A stretch of DNA of 64,000 nt from Flavobacteriales bacterium UBA6051 (GCA_002427735.1 DIYP01000007.1:124001-188000); one strand, 5' to 3'. Counted from the first letter of the stretch, positions 1-9,734 are shown. The notes: generated by a model not told the origin, from the sequence alone. Numbers and translations: made by a program.

Positions 1-784
1 TCGCAGGGTATTTCATATCACCTACCTCAATTGAATCTTTTGTTTCCAATACCCACGTTTTCTTCGTGAAAGGAATCACAGGAAGTGAATCAGGTGTAAA
101 CGGATAGAATCCTAGCTTTTCTCTATTCTCACGGTAAGAACGGCTTCGGAATTTTGTTTCCAGCAAGCTTACCATAACAGTATCTCTTTTGAAGTTTGCA
201 AAATCTCTTTGCCAGTTTGGACCTTCTGTCCACTTAGAAAGCAGATAAGCTTCTTCTTCCGTCATATCAACGTCAATTGCTCTGTTATCTCCATACAAGT
301 AGTCGCGCTCAGCAGTTTCAATCTTTCTTGACGGAACCCCTCCTTGAGATTCTACGAAAGGAACTTTTCCATTGTTCACAAAATCAACAAGTGCGTCCCA
401 ATTATCGAGGTAAACTCCATTTTGTTCAGCATACGCTTTTTGGATGTAGCGAATATCTTCAAGATTTTGTTTTGCAAGCATCTTACACTTGTCGTAGTTA
501 CGATCGTACTCGTTGGTTTTGCTAACACTGTCATAAGAAATATAAAGCACAACCACAGCAGCAATACCTGCAACAAGACCAATGGCATATGCAATAGACG
601 GTTTGAATTTACCAGAGCTATATAAAACACTGATTCCACCAGCGGCGAACATCATGATAGAAGAAACCATGAATGTTCCATCCTGACTACTTCTTAGGCC
701 AACGACCAACATGATGATTCCTACTACAAAAAGTAATACCGGAATAGAGTATTTTTTTAAGAGTACAGAAAGCTGACTTGTCAT
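1..784 (-). CDS. Membrane protein of unknown function (3' part cut off by window edge)
   Basis: Reading the minus strand from the ATG at 784-782 gives an open frame of 261 codons with no stop before the window edge, so the C-terminus is missing. The first ~90 residues hold about three hydrophobic segments (for example IPVLLFVVGIIMLVVGL, and a later one around AYAIGLVAGIAAVVVLYI). They are followed by a charged, soluble region rich in Asp, Glu, Lys and Arg, which probably faces the cytoplasm or periplasm as one domain. There is no cleavable signal peptide. I do not recognise the family and assign no function. It is divergent from the helicase gene at 929. Confidence 0.75.
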   Translation of the reverse strand, partial: MTSQLSVLLKKYSIPVLLFVVGIIMLVVGLRSSQDGTFMVSSIMMFAAGGISVLYSSGKFKPSIAYAIGLVAGIAAVVVLYISYDSVSKTNEYDRNYDKCKMLAKQNLEDIRYIQKAYAEQNGVYLDNWDALVDFVNNGKVPFVESQGGVPSRKIETAERDYLYGDNRAIDVDMTEEEAYLLSKWTEGPNWQRDFANFKRDTVMVSLLETKFRSRSYRENREKLGFYPFTPDSLPVIPFTKKTWVLETKDSIEVGDMKYPA

Positions 785-879
785 AACGTTTGTGTTTTAC
801 AATTTTGAGTTTCAACAAAACTACAATTTTTTCGATTCCACGGCTTTCCGTACACTAGTTTTTTTAAACCTTTTACTCA

Positions 880-912
880 ATCAACTTGTTGATGAATTCT
901 TCATTACTTTCG
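880..912 (+). promoter_or_regulatory. Candidate promoter and operator palindrome for the RecD-like helicase gene
   Basis: ATCAACTTGTTGAT (880-893) is an inverted repeat with 6-bp arms. TACTTTCG (905-912) matches the Bacteroidetes -7 pattern TAnnTTTG at seven of eight positions and lies 16 nt before the ATG at 929. The palindrome covers the place where a -33 element would sit, as a repressor or activator site would. Its function is inferred from position only. Confidence 0.35.
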
Positions 913-928
913 TAGAAGGCATATTTAC

Positions 929-2359
929 ATGGAGCAGCAGTCTTTTTACGGAACAATGTTGGAGTTTTTTAGTCTTCAGCCGACCGAAGGTCAACAAAGC
1001 TTATTTGCTGAGCTGGAAGCGTTTACGAGACGTCGCGAAGGAAAGCAACTACTAGTCGTACGCGGATATGCCGGTACTGGTAAAACTTCTGTCTTGGCGG
1101 CCTATGTGCAAGCACTGAATTCATTTAAAGTTAAAACGAAACTTTTAGCGCCTACGGGTCGTGCTGCAAAAGTTTTTAGCAATAAAGCAAAACAAGATGC
1201 TTTCACTATTCATAAACAAATCTACCGACGTAAGTCGAAGGTTGATGTTAATGCTGGTCTTGGGTTACAACCCAATTTATTCAAGAATACCGTTTTCATT
1301 GTAGATGAAGCTTCGATGATTGGCGACTACACAATGACGAGGGAAGGAGGGGTAAGTGCCAGAAATTTACTTGAAGACTTGTTTGAATATGTTTTTTCAG
1401 GCCTTAATTGTAAACTGATTTTACTCGGCGATGATGGTCAGTTGCCGCCTGTCGGAAGTGATCATTCACCAGCCTTGAATGCGGATTACCTTCAGAACTA
1501 TTATCCAACTTTAACGATCAAAACATTTCAGCTAAATGAAGTCTTAAGGCAGTCATATGATTCAGAAATCCTAAAAAACGCAACCACTTTAAGGCATACG
1601 GACTGGGAAAGTTATCCGCAATTTGAACTCCACCCAGATGGTGATCTGAAGCGGTTAAACGGATACGATTTACAAGATGTTTTGGAAACGAGCTATGGAA
1701 GATATGGACAAGAGGAAACAATTATCATAACGCGTTCTAATAAACAGGCCAATGCCTATAATCAACAAATTCGTGGCAGAATTTTATGGTTTGAAGAACA
1801 GCTTTGCTCGGGAGATTCGCTCATGGTGGTGAAGAATAACTATTTCTGGTTGGGAGAGGAGTCTAAGATTGGCTTTATTGCCAATGGAGAGCAGATGCGG
1901 GTGATAAGAGTCGTAAAAACGGAAGAACTCTATGGTTTTGAATTCGCCCACGTTATCGTAAACTTCATTGATTATGCTGATTTAGGTGATGTGGAAGTCA
2001 TCATGCATACCGAAACATTGATGAGTGAAGGTCCATCAATGTCGCGTGATCGAATGAAAGATCTCTTCTATGAAATAGAACGCGATTATGCCCATGTTAA
2101 AACGAAAAAAGAGCGATACGAGAAAATATTAGCTGATCCTTACTTTAATGCTCTTCAAGTGAAATATGCGTACGCGGTTACTTGTCATAAGTCGCAGGGT
2201 GGGCAATGGAAAGAAGTGTTTATAGACCAAGGCTATATCAATGAAGACATGATGGGTAAAGACTACTATCGCTGGCTTTACACCGCTCTTACCAGAGCCA
2301 CAAACACAGCTTATCTCGTAAATTTTTCGGATACTTTTTTTAAAGACTTGAAAGCTTAA
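929..2359 (+). CDS. RecD-like ATP-dependent DNA helicase (superfamily 1)
   Basis: This 476-residue protein has the motif series of superfamily 1 helicases. Walker A is GYAGTGKTS (46-54), the Walker B region is VDEASM (125-130), motif III is LLGDDGQLPPVG (about 165-176), and a UvrD/RecD C-terminal block has HKSQG (420-424) and YTALTRA (451-457). It is a compact protein without the extra N-terminal domains of RecD2, like the short RecD-type helicases common in Bacteroidetes. It should unwind DNA using ATP in the cytoplasm, with a likely role in repair or recombination. The ATG start at 929 follows a plausible -7 box. The last 20 bases overlap the convergent gene that ends at 2340. Confidence 0.88.
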   Translation: MEQQSFYGTMLEFFSLQPTEGQQSLFAELEAFTRRREGKQLLVVRGYAGTGKTSVLAAYVQALNSFKVKTKLLAPTGRAAKVFSNKAKQDAFTIHKQIYRRKSKVDVNAGLGLQPNLFKNTVFIVDEASMIGDYTMTREGGVSARNLLEDLFEYVFSGLNCKLILLGDDGQLPPVGSDHSPALNADYLQNYYPTLTIKTFQLNEVLRQSYDSEILKNATTLRHTDWESYPQFELHPDGDLKRLNGYDLQDVLETSYGRYGQEETIIITRSNKQANAYNQQIRGRILWFEEQLCSGDSLMVVKNNYFWLGEESKIGFIANGEQMRVIRVVKTEELYGFEFAHVIVNFIDYADLGDVEVIMHTETLMSEGPSMSRDRMKDLFYEIERDYAHVKTKKERYEKILADPYFNALQVKYAYAVTCHKSQGGQWKEVFIDQGYINEDMMGKDYYRWLYTALTRATNTAYLVNFSDTFFKDLKA

Positions 2360-4652
2360 AAGAAGTCGTTCCAACGCTTATTTTCGATTTTAAAAATTCT
2401 TTGTTGAATCGATCGATCACTTTTGTTGCATCTTCACGCGATAAGTACTGCCCTGCGAGCACATTGATTTCTTTTTTCAGTGCCTTCATGATAGAAGCTG
2501 TCCTGTACGCGCTGAGTACATCATTTTTTGACAGTTTGTATTTGACCATGGCGGACTGAATTGATTCATCAGAAACCGAAATGTTTGATTTAACCGGATC
2601 TGTGTACGAGTTGACGGTCATGGAAATAGATCTGTCTAAGTGAATCAGGACTTCGGATTTTCTAAGTCTCAAGAATGTTGAATCGTACTTCGTTTGAGCG
2701 GCATTTCCTGGATAAGATGATAACTCTTCTGCTTTATAGTTTTTAATAGTTCTAGCGCCATTCCATTTGCCAATTCCCTGTCCGCGGGCAATTATATCGA
2801 ACGGTACTTTTTTATCCAGCAATGCTTCAAAGAATACATGAAGTGAAACACTGTCCTCATCTGAAAACAATGGTGAAGGAAGGTCCCATTTGTCCGAAGC
2901 AAATACATCTTGAAGTTCGAGGTTTATTCGCGCATTATAGTGAGGAGTGGCATCCATCACATTAATATGAAGCATCACTTCATCCGCTGATTTAGAGATA
3001 CTGGATTCAGGAATGGCAATGAGTCGAACTTCAAAGTCTTCAACTTCTTTGGAAGGTTTAAACTGAAATTCTTGTGTAAGAATATCAAATGTGGTGGAAT
3101 CCTCAAAAATGTAGAGTCCATCTTTCTCCTCATACGATGCCCATCTTCGTCCCATTGCTTCTTTGAAAATATCCAGCTTGCGCTGATATTGTGCCATAAG
3201 GTCAATAGCCTCTTCTTTCTGTTGTTCGAGCTCTTTGATCTTACGTTTATACGCTTCAAAAATGTCATACAGGTTAACAATTGTATTTTGTAATTTCTTG
3301 CGCTCCTTACGGTTCGAATTGGTAGTTGGTGTGCCGTCAAACTGACCAGACCCACTTTTAATGGCGCGACGTTTCGATTTTTTGACCTTGTGAGAAGCTT
3401 TTTTGGAAGTCGTGATCGGAGAGTAACCAAGATCAGAATATTCTTTCTCCTTTTTCTCAATTTTTAATTCAACCCCGTCTTTCTTCTTTTTATTATAATC
3501 AATCCAATGATCAAACCCTTTTTTTCCGTAGATCATCTCGTGAAGGTTCCCGATCTTATTGAATTCAAGGTCGTTAATAATTGATTGAAAAGTGGTGCCA
3601 CTTGCAAAGGTGGAATCTGGAGATAAAAACCTTGTTTCGCCTGACCCGAAAAGGTGATAACAGAGTCCATTTTTTTCAATGACAACAGTTGTTTGTTTTT
3701 CGGAGTTATAACCCCAAACATCAAAATGAACATTGGTTATCTTGTTATTTCCAGCCGTTTTGAAATCATTAACAGATATTCTGCGCGGTTCTAAGGTCGT
3801 TTCCATTTTTTTGGAACGTGATCCATCAATAGCAATGATATCGTTCCCAACTGCACGTGATTCAGTCTTTACTTGGTATGGAAACAGGCCAACGGCTTTT
3901 GGGAGTCCTTTGTTCCATCTACCTCGTTCATCTTTTTCTCGTTCTTCCAATATTCCGGAAGTACTGCTGCCATCGCCCGCTGCAACAAGCACGTTGGCAA
4001 AGTTGTCTGATTTGCCGCCGAGAGCACGAAAAATCTCACGACTTCTCTTTTCTACGTATTGATTCACCGCATAGTTCAATGCATTTAAAGTCACTAATTG
4101 ATCATTTTGAGACAAGAAGCGCATAGATTCAAGCTGCATAAACTTTTCATCAAACGTCAAGCTCGGATTCATAACATTATCTATACGTGGATGTGGTTTG
4201 TTCACACCGTCTTTCATTTTTAGCGCATTCGGGGGCAGCTTCTCAAGCAGTAATGATTCATAAAAGGCATATTCGTTCTTATATTGCTTTAAGTCTTTAG
4301 CCGAATTCCGTTTTGCCAATAGTACTTTGTTGAGTTCCCAAATAGCCATTTTATTGGCTGCCTCAGCAATAAGCCCTTTCGAAGATTTAGCGATTTCTCC
4401 TTTGCGTACAACCAAGAGGTCCGGTTGATTAATGATCATCAATTCTACAGAATCATAATTGATTTTCTTATTCGGAAAAGTGATCATAGGACCTTGGTAG
4501 TCAAAGTAGCGTCCAAAATTATTATTGAGAATAGGACTTTTTTTGACTATGTGGTAAAGGTAGGCGCGTTCTTCAGGTGTCAGACCTTCATTAATTTGGC
4601 CTAGACTAGCATATGGGATTAAAAAACAAAGCGCAGTATAGAATAATTTCAT
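2340..4652 (-). CDS. Large secreted protein of unknown function with central coiled coil
   Basis: I use the ATG at 4652, giving 770 residues, because it begins a clear signal peptide (MKLFYTALCFLIPYASLGQ). The longer frame from 4709 starts at TTG and puts 19 charged or polar residues before the signal. The mature protein is mostly polar. It has a strongly basic, Lys/Arg-rich tract at about residues 415-445, followed by a heptad-like coiled coil to about 500 (LEQQKEEAIDLMAQYQRKL). No enzyme motif is visible and I do not recognise the family. It is probably periplasmic or at the cell surface. It converges with the helicase and overlaps it by 20 bp. Confidence 0.75.
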   Translation of the reverse strand: MKLFYTALCFLIPYASLGQINEGLTPEERAYLYHIVKKSPILNNNFGRYFDYQGPMITFPNKKINYDSVELMIINQPDLLVVRKGEIAKSSKGLIAEAANKMAIWELNKVLLAKRNSAKDLKQYKNEYAFYESLLLEKLPPNALKMKDGVNKPHPRIDNVMNPSLTFDEKFMQLESMRFLSQNDQLVTLNALNYAVNQYVEKRSREIFRALGGKSDNFANVLVAAGDGSSTSGILEEREKDERGRWNKGLPKAVGLFPYQVKTESRAVGNDIIAIDGSRSKKMETTLEPRRISVNDFKTAGNNKITNVHFDVWGYNSEKQTTVVIEKNGLCYHLFGSGETRFLSPDSTFASGTTFQSIINDLEFNKIGNLHEMIYGKKGFDHWIDYNKKKKDGVELKIEKKEKEYSDLGYSPITTSKKASHKVKKSKRRAIKSGSGQFDGTPTTNSNRKERKKLQNTIVNLYDIFEAYKRKIKELEQQKEEAIDLMAQYQRKLDIFKEAMGRRWASYEEKDGLYIFEDSTTFDILTQEFQFKPSKEVEDFEVRLIAIPESSISKSADEVMLHINVMDATPHYNARINLELQDVFASDKWDLPSPLFSDEDSVSLHVFFEALLDKKVPFDIIARGQGIGKWNGARTIKNYKAEELSSYPGNAAQTKYDSTFLRLRKSEVLIHLDRSISMTVNSYTDPVKSNISVSDESIQSAMVKYKLSKNDVLSAYRTASIMKALKKEINVLAGQYLSREDATKVIDRFNKEFLKSKISVGTTSFKLSSL

Positions 4653-4735
4653 AAGCGGATCATCGTTGTTCGAATATAACAAGAAAAGCAGTTTTGGTAA
4701 CACCTCCAATAAATACTATTCACGAAATTATGAAC

Positions 4736-4764
4736 AAAAAAACCTCCCGCTTTCACGGAAGGTT
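4736..4764 (-). terminator. Rho-independent terminator of the T9SS gene at 4796-5827
   Basis: On the minus strand AACCTTCCG (4764-4756) pairs with CGGGAGGTT (4749-4741) around a 6-nt loop, with one G-U pair, and a T-run follows (complement of A 4736-4742). It lies about 30 nt past the stop at 4796. Confidence 0.8.
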
Positions 4765-4795
4765 TCGTTTGATTTCTGTTAAGAGTAGTCGAGTG

Positions 4796-5827
4796 TTATT
4801 TTTTCACAATCGATTTTGTAGTGATCAAACCTTTATCTTCAACACGTACTAAGTAAGCACCTGTGTCCAATGCTGAAATATCAATTGCAGAACCAGTTGT
4901 TAATGCAGTGCTTAGAACAACGCGTCCGCTCTGATCGATAATTGTCGCAGTCGCCTTATCGCTTAAGTTTCCAGAGATGGTAACAACATCAGTTGCCGGG
5001 TTTGGATAAATAGCAAAATCAATTCCATCCAACTCAGTTGTCGAAACGTATCCTGCTGGAGCGTACGCTGAAAGAACCAAAGACTCTTCGGACAATGGTT
5101 GTGGAGCACCAACATTCTGTACTTTGATTGTCGTATGAATGAATACTGGAAGATTGCTTGAAGCATAATCATAGTACTCATATTGACGGCGAATGAACTC
5201 CATATTTCCCAAATTGATAGGGAAAGTAATTGTAGCATAAGAAGTGTCCACCAATTTATAACGTAACACATTAGTCAACGAAACAGCGTTAGGAAGATTT
5301 AATGTTCCTTCCCCATCGATACTTGCATAACTATTTCCAGTCGCAGCAGCCGTTTGACCTCCAAGATAATCGAGGTTACCAGCGAAAGCGTCGTTTACTG
5401 AACTTCCATAGGCCATTGGGTAATTAGCGACGATTTGCTCATCTGTTGAGAATTCAGCAATTACATCTCCCAATGATTGTTCAGTGAATACGAATCCTTG
5501 AGATGTTCTATCAGAACTAGTAGAACTGTAGTACGAAGTCAAAATAGATCCTACAGTAATTGCTGTCACAGATCCTGGAAAGCTTGATGCGTTTGTAGTT
5601 GTCGTAGCATCAACCACAGATACGTCACGGAACTCATTTTCAAAGCCTGCAAGGTTCGTGTAATCCCATGTTACTCCGGTACCAGTTACGGCATCGAGGT
5701 TAACAGTAAAAGAATCACAAAGGAACATAGAAACAGTCGTTCCAATGCTCGCTTCATTAGCTTGCGTCATCTGTGAGTTCCCATAAAAAGCCAGTGATAG
5801 CGCAGCAAATAGTAAAGGTTTCTTCAT
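4796..5827 (-). CDS. Secreted protein with T9SS type A sorting domain
   Basis: The protein has 343 residues from the ATG at 5827; a TTG six codons upstream is rejected because the ATG begins the signal peptide MKKPLLFAALSLAFYGNSQ. The C-terminal ~80 residues form a typical type A sorting domain: FAIYPNPATDVV, a Gly/Asp-rich middle, then LDTGAYLVRV and a basic end (SIVKK). This domain directs export by the type IX system and, in known cases, is cleaved and replaced by a surface anchor. The ~240-residue passenger is Ser/Thr/Ala-rich and predicted to be beta-rich, with no recognised catalytic motif. A strong promoter lies at 5843-5874 and a terminator follows the gene, so it is a single-gene unit. 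Confidence 0.88.
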   Translation of the reverse strand: MKKPLLFAALSLAFYGNSQMTQANEASIGTTVSMFLCDSFTVNLDAVTGTGVTWDYTNLAGFENEFRDVSVVDATTTTNASSFPGSVTAITVGSILTSYYSSTSSDRTSQGFVFTEQSLGDVIAEFSTDEQIVANYPMAYGSSVNDAFAGNLDYLGGQTAAATGNSYASIDGEGTLNLPNAVSLTNVLRYKLVDTSYATITFPINLGNMEFIRRQYEYYDYASSNLPVFIHTTIKVQNVGAPQPLSEESLVLSAYAPAGYVSTTELDGIDFAIYPNPATDVVTISGNLSDKATATIIDQSGRVVLSTALTTGSAIDISALDTGAYLVRVEDKGLITTKSIVKK

Positions 5828-5842
5828 AATAAAAATTTTGGT

Positions 5843-5874
5843 CAAACTTACTAAAATTGATGATCATCTTCAAA
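5843..5874 (-). promoter_or_regulatory. Bacteroidetes-type promoter of the T9SS gene
   Basis: On the minus strand TTTG (5874-5871), 20 nt, then TAAGTTTG (5850-5843) match the -33/-7 consensus TTTG and TAnnTTTG exactly. The ATG at 5827 is only about 15 nt downstream, so the leader would be very short. Confidence 0.75.
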
Positions 5875-5911
5875 AGTGAAAGGTAGATCATCCGTTTCTT
5901 GTCAAAGGCGT

Positions 5912-5919
5912 TATCTTTG
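5912..5919 (+). promoter_or_regulatory. Candidate -7 box of the RND exporter gene
   Basis: TATCTTTG matches TAnnTTTG exactly, 28 nt before the ATG at 5948. No well-placed TTG -33 element is visible, so this rests on the -7 box alone. Confidence 0.4.
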
Positions 5920-5947
5920 ACATTCACAAGACGAGCGCATATTTAAA

Positions 5948-8227
5948 ATGGTTGGAGAATCTACATTTAAAAAATATATCTGGATCGGATTAACTTGCTT
6001 TATTGCTATAACTGCCTTTCTCGGGTACAAAGTGACAAGCGTTCAACTAGACTATGATTTTGAAAAGTTTTTCCCTAAAGACGATGAAGAGACAAACTTT
6101 TTCATGGATTTCCGAGAAAAGTTTAAATCTGAAAATGATTTTTTACTGATTGCAGTTGAGCGAAAGTCAGGCGTCTTTGATAAAGATTTCTTGCTTGAAG
6201 TTGATGCAATGGCCAAGGAGTTTGAAAGCGTAAAACACGTCAATTTTGTGACCTCCATAACGAATCAGGAAGAATTTTTCCTTTATCAAAATGGAGCTAC
6301 AACCTCTAAACCCTATATCGATTTTGAAGATTTTGATGGAGAGAGAGATTCTCTGAGAGTATTTAAAAACGAAGAGCTCATCAATACGCTTGTTTCTGAG
6401 AACGGAGGATCCATCTGTATTTTCCTACGTCACGTCGATTATCTATCCAAAAAGAAAAGTGACCAGTTGATTATTGACCTCAATTCGATCATCGAAAAGT
6501 ACGATTTTGAGAAGGTGAGAATGGCTGGTAGAACAGTTCAGCAGAAGTATTACATCGATAAGATGATGGTTGAACTCATACTGTTTGTAGGGATGAGTGC
6601 CGCATTGATTGTACTATTCTTAGTAATTGCTTTTCGATCAATATGGGGTGTACTCATACCACAGTTAATCATTGTTTCCTCTCTTGTTTGGGTAGTAGGG
6701 GGGATGAGTCTTTTCGGTACAGGGGTTAATATTATCCTTACGGTCTTGCCGACGATTATGTTTGTTGTATCAATGTCAGATGTTATTCATTTGGTATCAC
6801 GGTATTTGGATGCACTTAGAATGGACCTTCGCCCTTTTGATGCCATTATGCTGGCTGTAAAAGAAGTAGGACTGGCAACACTGTTAACGTCAATCACAAC
6901 GGCAATAGGTTTCTTTTCGCTGTATTTTGTAAGAATCGAGCCAATTCAAGTCTTCGGAGTTGTTATGGGGTTTGGCGTTCTTTTGGCCTTTATTCTGACT
7001 TTTTTGATGCTTCCGATTATGTTCTACCTTTTCCCAGGTCCGGCCTACATTCGAAAGAAGAAAAAGGGTAATTTTTGGCAAAAATACCTTGAAAAAGGGT
7101 TTGTCTTAATCATGAGGAAAAAGGCGTTGATCTTTATTATCACAGGAGTCATTATTCTGTTAAGCATTGTTGGGATGCTCCAGATCAACACAAACAACTA
7201 TTTACTTGATGACTTAAGGGAAAGCGAGCAGTTAAAAGAGGACTTTAATTTCTTGGATAGCGATTACGGAGGTGTTCGACCGTTTGAGCTTGTTGTAACG
7301 GTAAAGGATACCAACAGAAATGTCTGGGACCGAGAATTTCTTGAAACATTAGATACCGTGCAGAATTACCTGGTTAATGATTACGGTGTGACAGTCAAGA
7401 ATTCATTGATTACAACTTATAAGGTGGTAAATAGGTCAGCACATTCGGGGAGTGTCGATTATTATAAGTTACCGACTTCCAACAGTAAGTTCCGATCTTT
7501 CCGAAGGAACATAAAAATGGTTGATAAAGGCGAGTTTGTTTATACGCTGGTTGATTCGACTCAAAGTGTGACGCGCATTAGCGGTAATATTCCGGACATT
7601 GGGAATGAAGTGGTGACAAAGAAAAATGAGGAGTTGATCGCTTTTTTAAAGAATCACGATTTGAATGGGGCAGTAGACTATCAACTGACAGGAACGGCGC
7701 ATTTAGTTGATAAGAATCTAAAATATCTCTCCGTAAGTTTAATTCGTGGTTTGGGAATTTCCATACTGATCGTTGCATTAATTATTGGTCTCATTTATCG
7801 TTCAACAGCAATTCTTTTTATTAGCATTTTGACGAATGTCCTTCCACTCTTGTTTATTGCTGGTGTAATGGGCTACCTTGGAGTTGAGTTAAAGACGAGT
7901 ACAGCAATTGTATTTACGATAGCTTTTGGAATAGCGGTGGACGATACAATCCACTTTCTTGGGAAGTTTAAGTATGAACTATTAAAGGGGAAAGGAAAAC
8001 TTTACGCATTAAAGAGAAGCTACCTTACTACGGGTAAAGCCATGATTTTGACAACATTAATTTTGTGTGCAGGCTTCTTGTTATTAGTATTTTCAAGCTT
8101 TCTTGGAACGTTCTATCTTGGCTTGTTGCTGTGCATTACTTTACTCGTAGCCTTGATAGCTGACATAACAATTTTACCCGTTTTATTGCTCGTTTTTTAT
8201 CGGCCAAGAGGTGAGCGGAAGCGCTGA
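5948..8227 (+). CDS. RND superfamily exporter, MMPL/HAE3-type
   Basis: This 759-residue protein shows the two-fold RND architecture: one N-terminal membrane helix, a ~180-residue extracytoplasmic domain, a five-helix MMPL block (about 205-390), then a second copy of the same arrangement (loop to about 590, helices to about 750). Features typical of the family are MSDVIHLV in the first block and GIAVDDTIHFL in the second; the acidic residues there sit where RND proton-relay residues are found. Members of the HAE3/hopanoid-transporter-like group export lipids or other hydrophobic compounds across the inner membrane using the proton gradient. The substrate is not visible from sequence. The ATG at 5948 is supported by the first helix. 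Confidence 0.88.
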   Translation: MVGESTFKKYIWIGLTCFIAITAFLGYKVTSVQLDYDFEKFFPKDDEETNFFMDFREKFKSENDFLLIAVERKSGVFDKDFLLEVDAMAKEFESVKHVNFVTSITNQEEFFLYQNGATTSKPYIDFEDFDGERDSLRVFKNEELINTLVSENGGSICIFLRHVDYLSKKKSDQLIIDLNSIIEKYDFEKVRMAGRTVQQKYYIDKMMVELILFVGMSAALIVLFLVIAFRSIWGVLIPQLIIVSSLVWVVGGMSLFGTGVNIILTVLPTIMFVVSMSDVIHLVSRYLDALRMDLRPFDAIMLAVKEVGLATLLTSITTAIGFFSLYFVRIEPIQVFGVVMGFGVLLAFILTFLMLPIMFYLFPGPAYIRKKKKGNFWQKYLEKGFVLIMRKKALIFIITGVIILLSIVGMLQINTNNYLLDDLRESEQLKEDFNFLDSDYGGVRPFELVVTVKDTNRNVWDREFLETLDTVQNYLVNDYGVTVKNSLITTYKVVNRSAHSGSVDYYKLPTSNSKFRSFRRNIKMVDKGEFVYTLVDSTQSVTRISGNIPDIGNEVVTKKNEELIAFLKNHDLNGAVDYQLTGTAHLVDKNLKYLSVSLIRGLGISILIVALIIGLIYRSTAILFISILTNVLPLLFIAGVMGYLGVELKTSTAIVFTIAFGIAVDDTIHFLGKFKYELLKGKGKLYALKRSYLTTGKAMILTTLILCAGFLLLVFSSFLGTFYLGLLLCITLLVALIADITILPVLLLVFYRPRGERKR

Positions 8228-8238
8228 ATTAATTTAAC

Positions 8239-8246
8239 TAAATTTG
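8239..8246 (+). promoter_or_regulatory. Candidate -7 box of the nhaC-type gene
   Basis: TAAATTTG matches TAnnTTTG exactly, 34 nt upstream of the ATG at 8281. No clear -33 element is seen. Confidence 0.4.
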
Positions 8247-8280
8247 GTGCGCTTTTACGAATTATAGAGAGAATCAGACT

Positions 8281-9723
8281 ATGAATGACCAAACCAAAAC
8301 TCCCACTTTTATGCTTGCTCTTTTACCGATAATGGTATTGGTAGCAATGCTCGTTTTGAATGTGAAAATTTATGGTGAAGATGCGACTTATGGTTCCAAT
8401 CAGATTGCATTACTCATGGCGGCAGCAGTTGCCGCAGTTATTGGAATTCGCTTAAAGTATACATGGAATCAGTTGCAGGAAGGGATTGTTAAGAGTATTA
8501 AGTCTGCTTTACCTGCACTAATTATTTTGCTTTTGATCGGATCGTTGGCGGGGACTTGGATGATTTCGGGTGTAGTTCCTACCATGATTTATTATGGGTT
8601 GAAAATATTGAATCCGACCATATTTTTGTTTGCGGCATGCATCGTAAGTGCAATTGTCGCAGTGGCCACAGGTAGTTCCTGGAGTACGATTGCTACAGTT
8701 GGATTAGCATTACTCGGAATAGGGACCGTACTCGGTTTAAATGAAGGAATGGTGGCCGGAGCGATTATATCAGGAGCTTATTTTGGAGATAAGATGTCAC
8801 CGCTTTCGGATACTACTAATTTGGCCCCGGCAATGGCGGGAACAGACTTGTTTACACACATTCGCTATATGGCATTAACTACGATTCCATCTATTTCGAT
8901 TACGTTAATTATTTTCCTCATTTTAGGATTTACGATTTCTACAGAATCTAATCCAGCCAATGTTGAGTCAATCCTCTCAACGATAGAATCAAAATTTTAC
9001 ATATCTCCAGTTTTATTTATTGTTCCTGCAATCGTAATCTTCTTAATCATTAAAAAGGTGAGTGCGATTCCGGCTTTATTTATTGGAACAATTATCGGTG
9101 CGATTGCAGCTATAATTTTTCAGCCAAAAATTATTGAACAAGTTTCCACAGTAAGCGGTGATTACCTCTATGCTTCATATAAAGCGTCTGTGGATGCAAT
9201 GTTCGGCTCTGTGAGTATTTTGGATGATGGTCATGAGATGAAGAAGTTGTTGTCCACAAAAGGCATGGAAGGTATGATGAATACAATTTGGTTGATTATT
9301 TGCGCCATGATTTTTGGTGGTATTATGGAGGCTTGTGGATTATTGCAAAAGATTACTCGCAGTATCGTAACCTTCGTTAAGTCAACTGGTTCGTTAATCG
9401 CTACCACAGCAAGTACATGTGTATTTTTCAATGCAACGGCGTCTGATCAATATCTTGCTATTGTTGTTCCGGGAAGAATGTTCGCTGATACGTACAAAGA
9501 ACGTGGATTAGCTCCTGAGAATTTGAGTAGAACGCTGGAGGATTCTGGAACGGTTACTTCTGTATTATTTCCTTGGAATACCTGCGGTGCTGCTCAATCT
9601 ACTGTATTGCAGGTAGCGACGGGAGAATACGCTCTATGGTGTTTCTTCAATTGGATCAGTCCAATCATGACCGTTATTTATGGTTATTTTAATATTAGAA
9701 TAGCACGACTCAAAAAAGGATAA
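8281..9723 (+). CDS. nhaC: Na+/H+ antiporter, NhaC family
   Basis: The 480-residue protein is almost entirely hydrophobic, with roughly eleven or twelve membrane helices. It carries NhaC-family segments such as GSLAGTWMISGVVPTMIYYG, ATGSSWSTIATVG and SGAYFGDKMSPLSDTTNLAP, the last being the family's signature with conserved Asp residues. It should exchange Na+ for protons across the inner membrane, which fits a marine or brackish organism. The ATG at 8281 is the first plausible start. A perfect-stem terminator lies directly after the stop. Ion specificity within the NhaC group cannot be read from the sequence, since some members exchange malate/lactate. Confidence 0.9.
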   Translation: MNDQTKTPTFMLALLPIMVLVAMLVLNVKIYGEDATYGSNQIALLMAAAVAAVIGIRLKYTWNQLQEGIVKSIKSALPALIILLLIGSLAGTWMISGVVPTMIYYGLKILNPTIFLFAACIVSAIVAVATGSSWSTIATVGLALLGIGTVLGLNEGMVAGAIISGAYFGDKMSPLSDTTNLAPAMAGTDLFTHIRYMALTTIPSISITLIIFLILGFTISTESNPANVESILSTIESKFYISPVLFIVPAIVIFLIIKKVSAIPALFIGTIIGAIAAIIFQPKIIEQVSTVSGDYLYASYKASVDAMFGSVSILDDGHEMKKLLSTKGMEGMMNTIWLIICAMIFGGIMEACGLLQKITRSIVTFVKSTGSLIATTASTCVFFNATASDQYLAIVVPGRMFADTYKERGLAPENLSRTLEDSGTVTSVLFPWNTCGAAQSTVLQVATGEYALWCFFNWISPIMTVIYGYFNIRIARLKKG

Positions 9724-9734
9724 AGATTACTGAA

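Noticed and set aside
277..639. Open frames on both strands inside the truncated membrane-protein gene
   Set aside because: They overlap a continuous 261-codon frame with clear membrane helices and have no plausible protein features.
4653..4709. TTG-initiated N-terminal extension of the large secreted protein
   Set aside because: It precedes a normal signal peptide beginning with ATG, so it is not likely translated.
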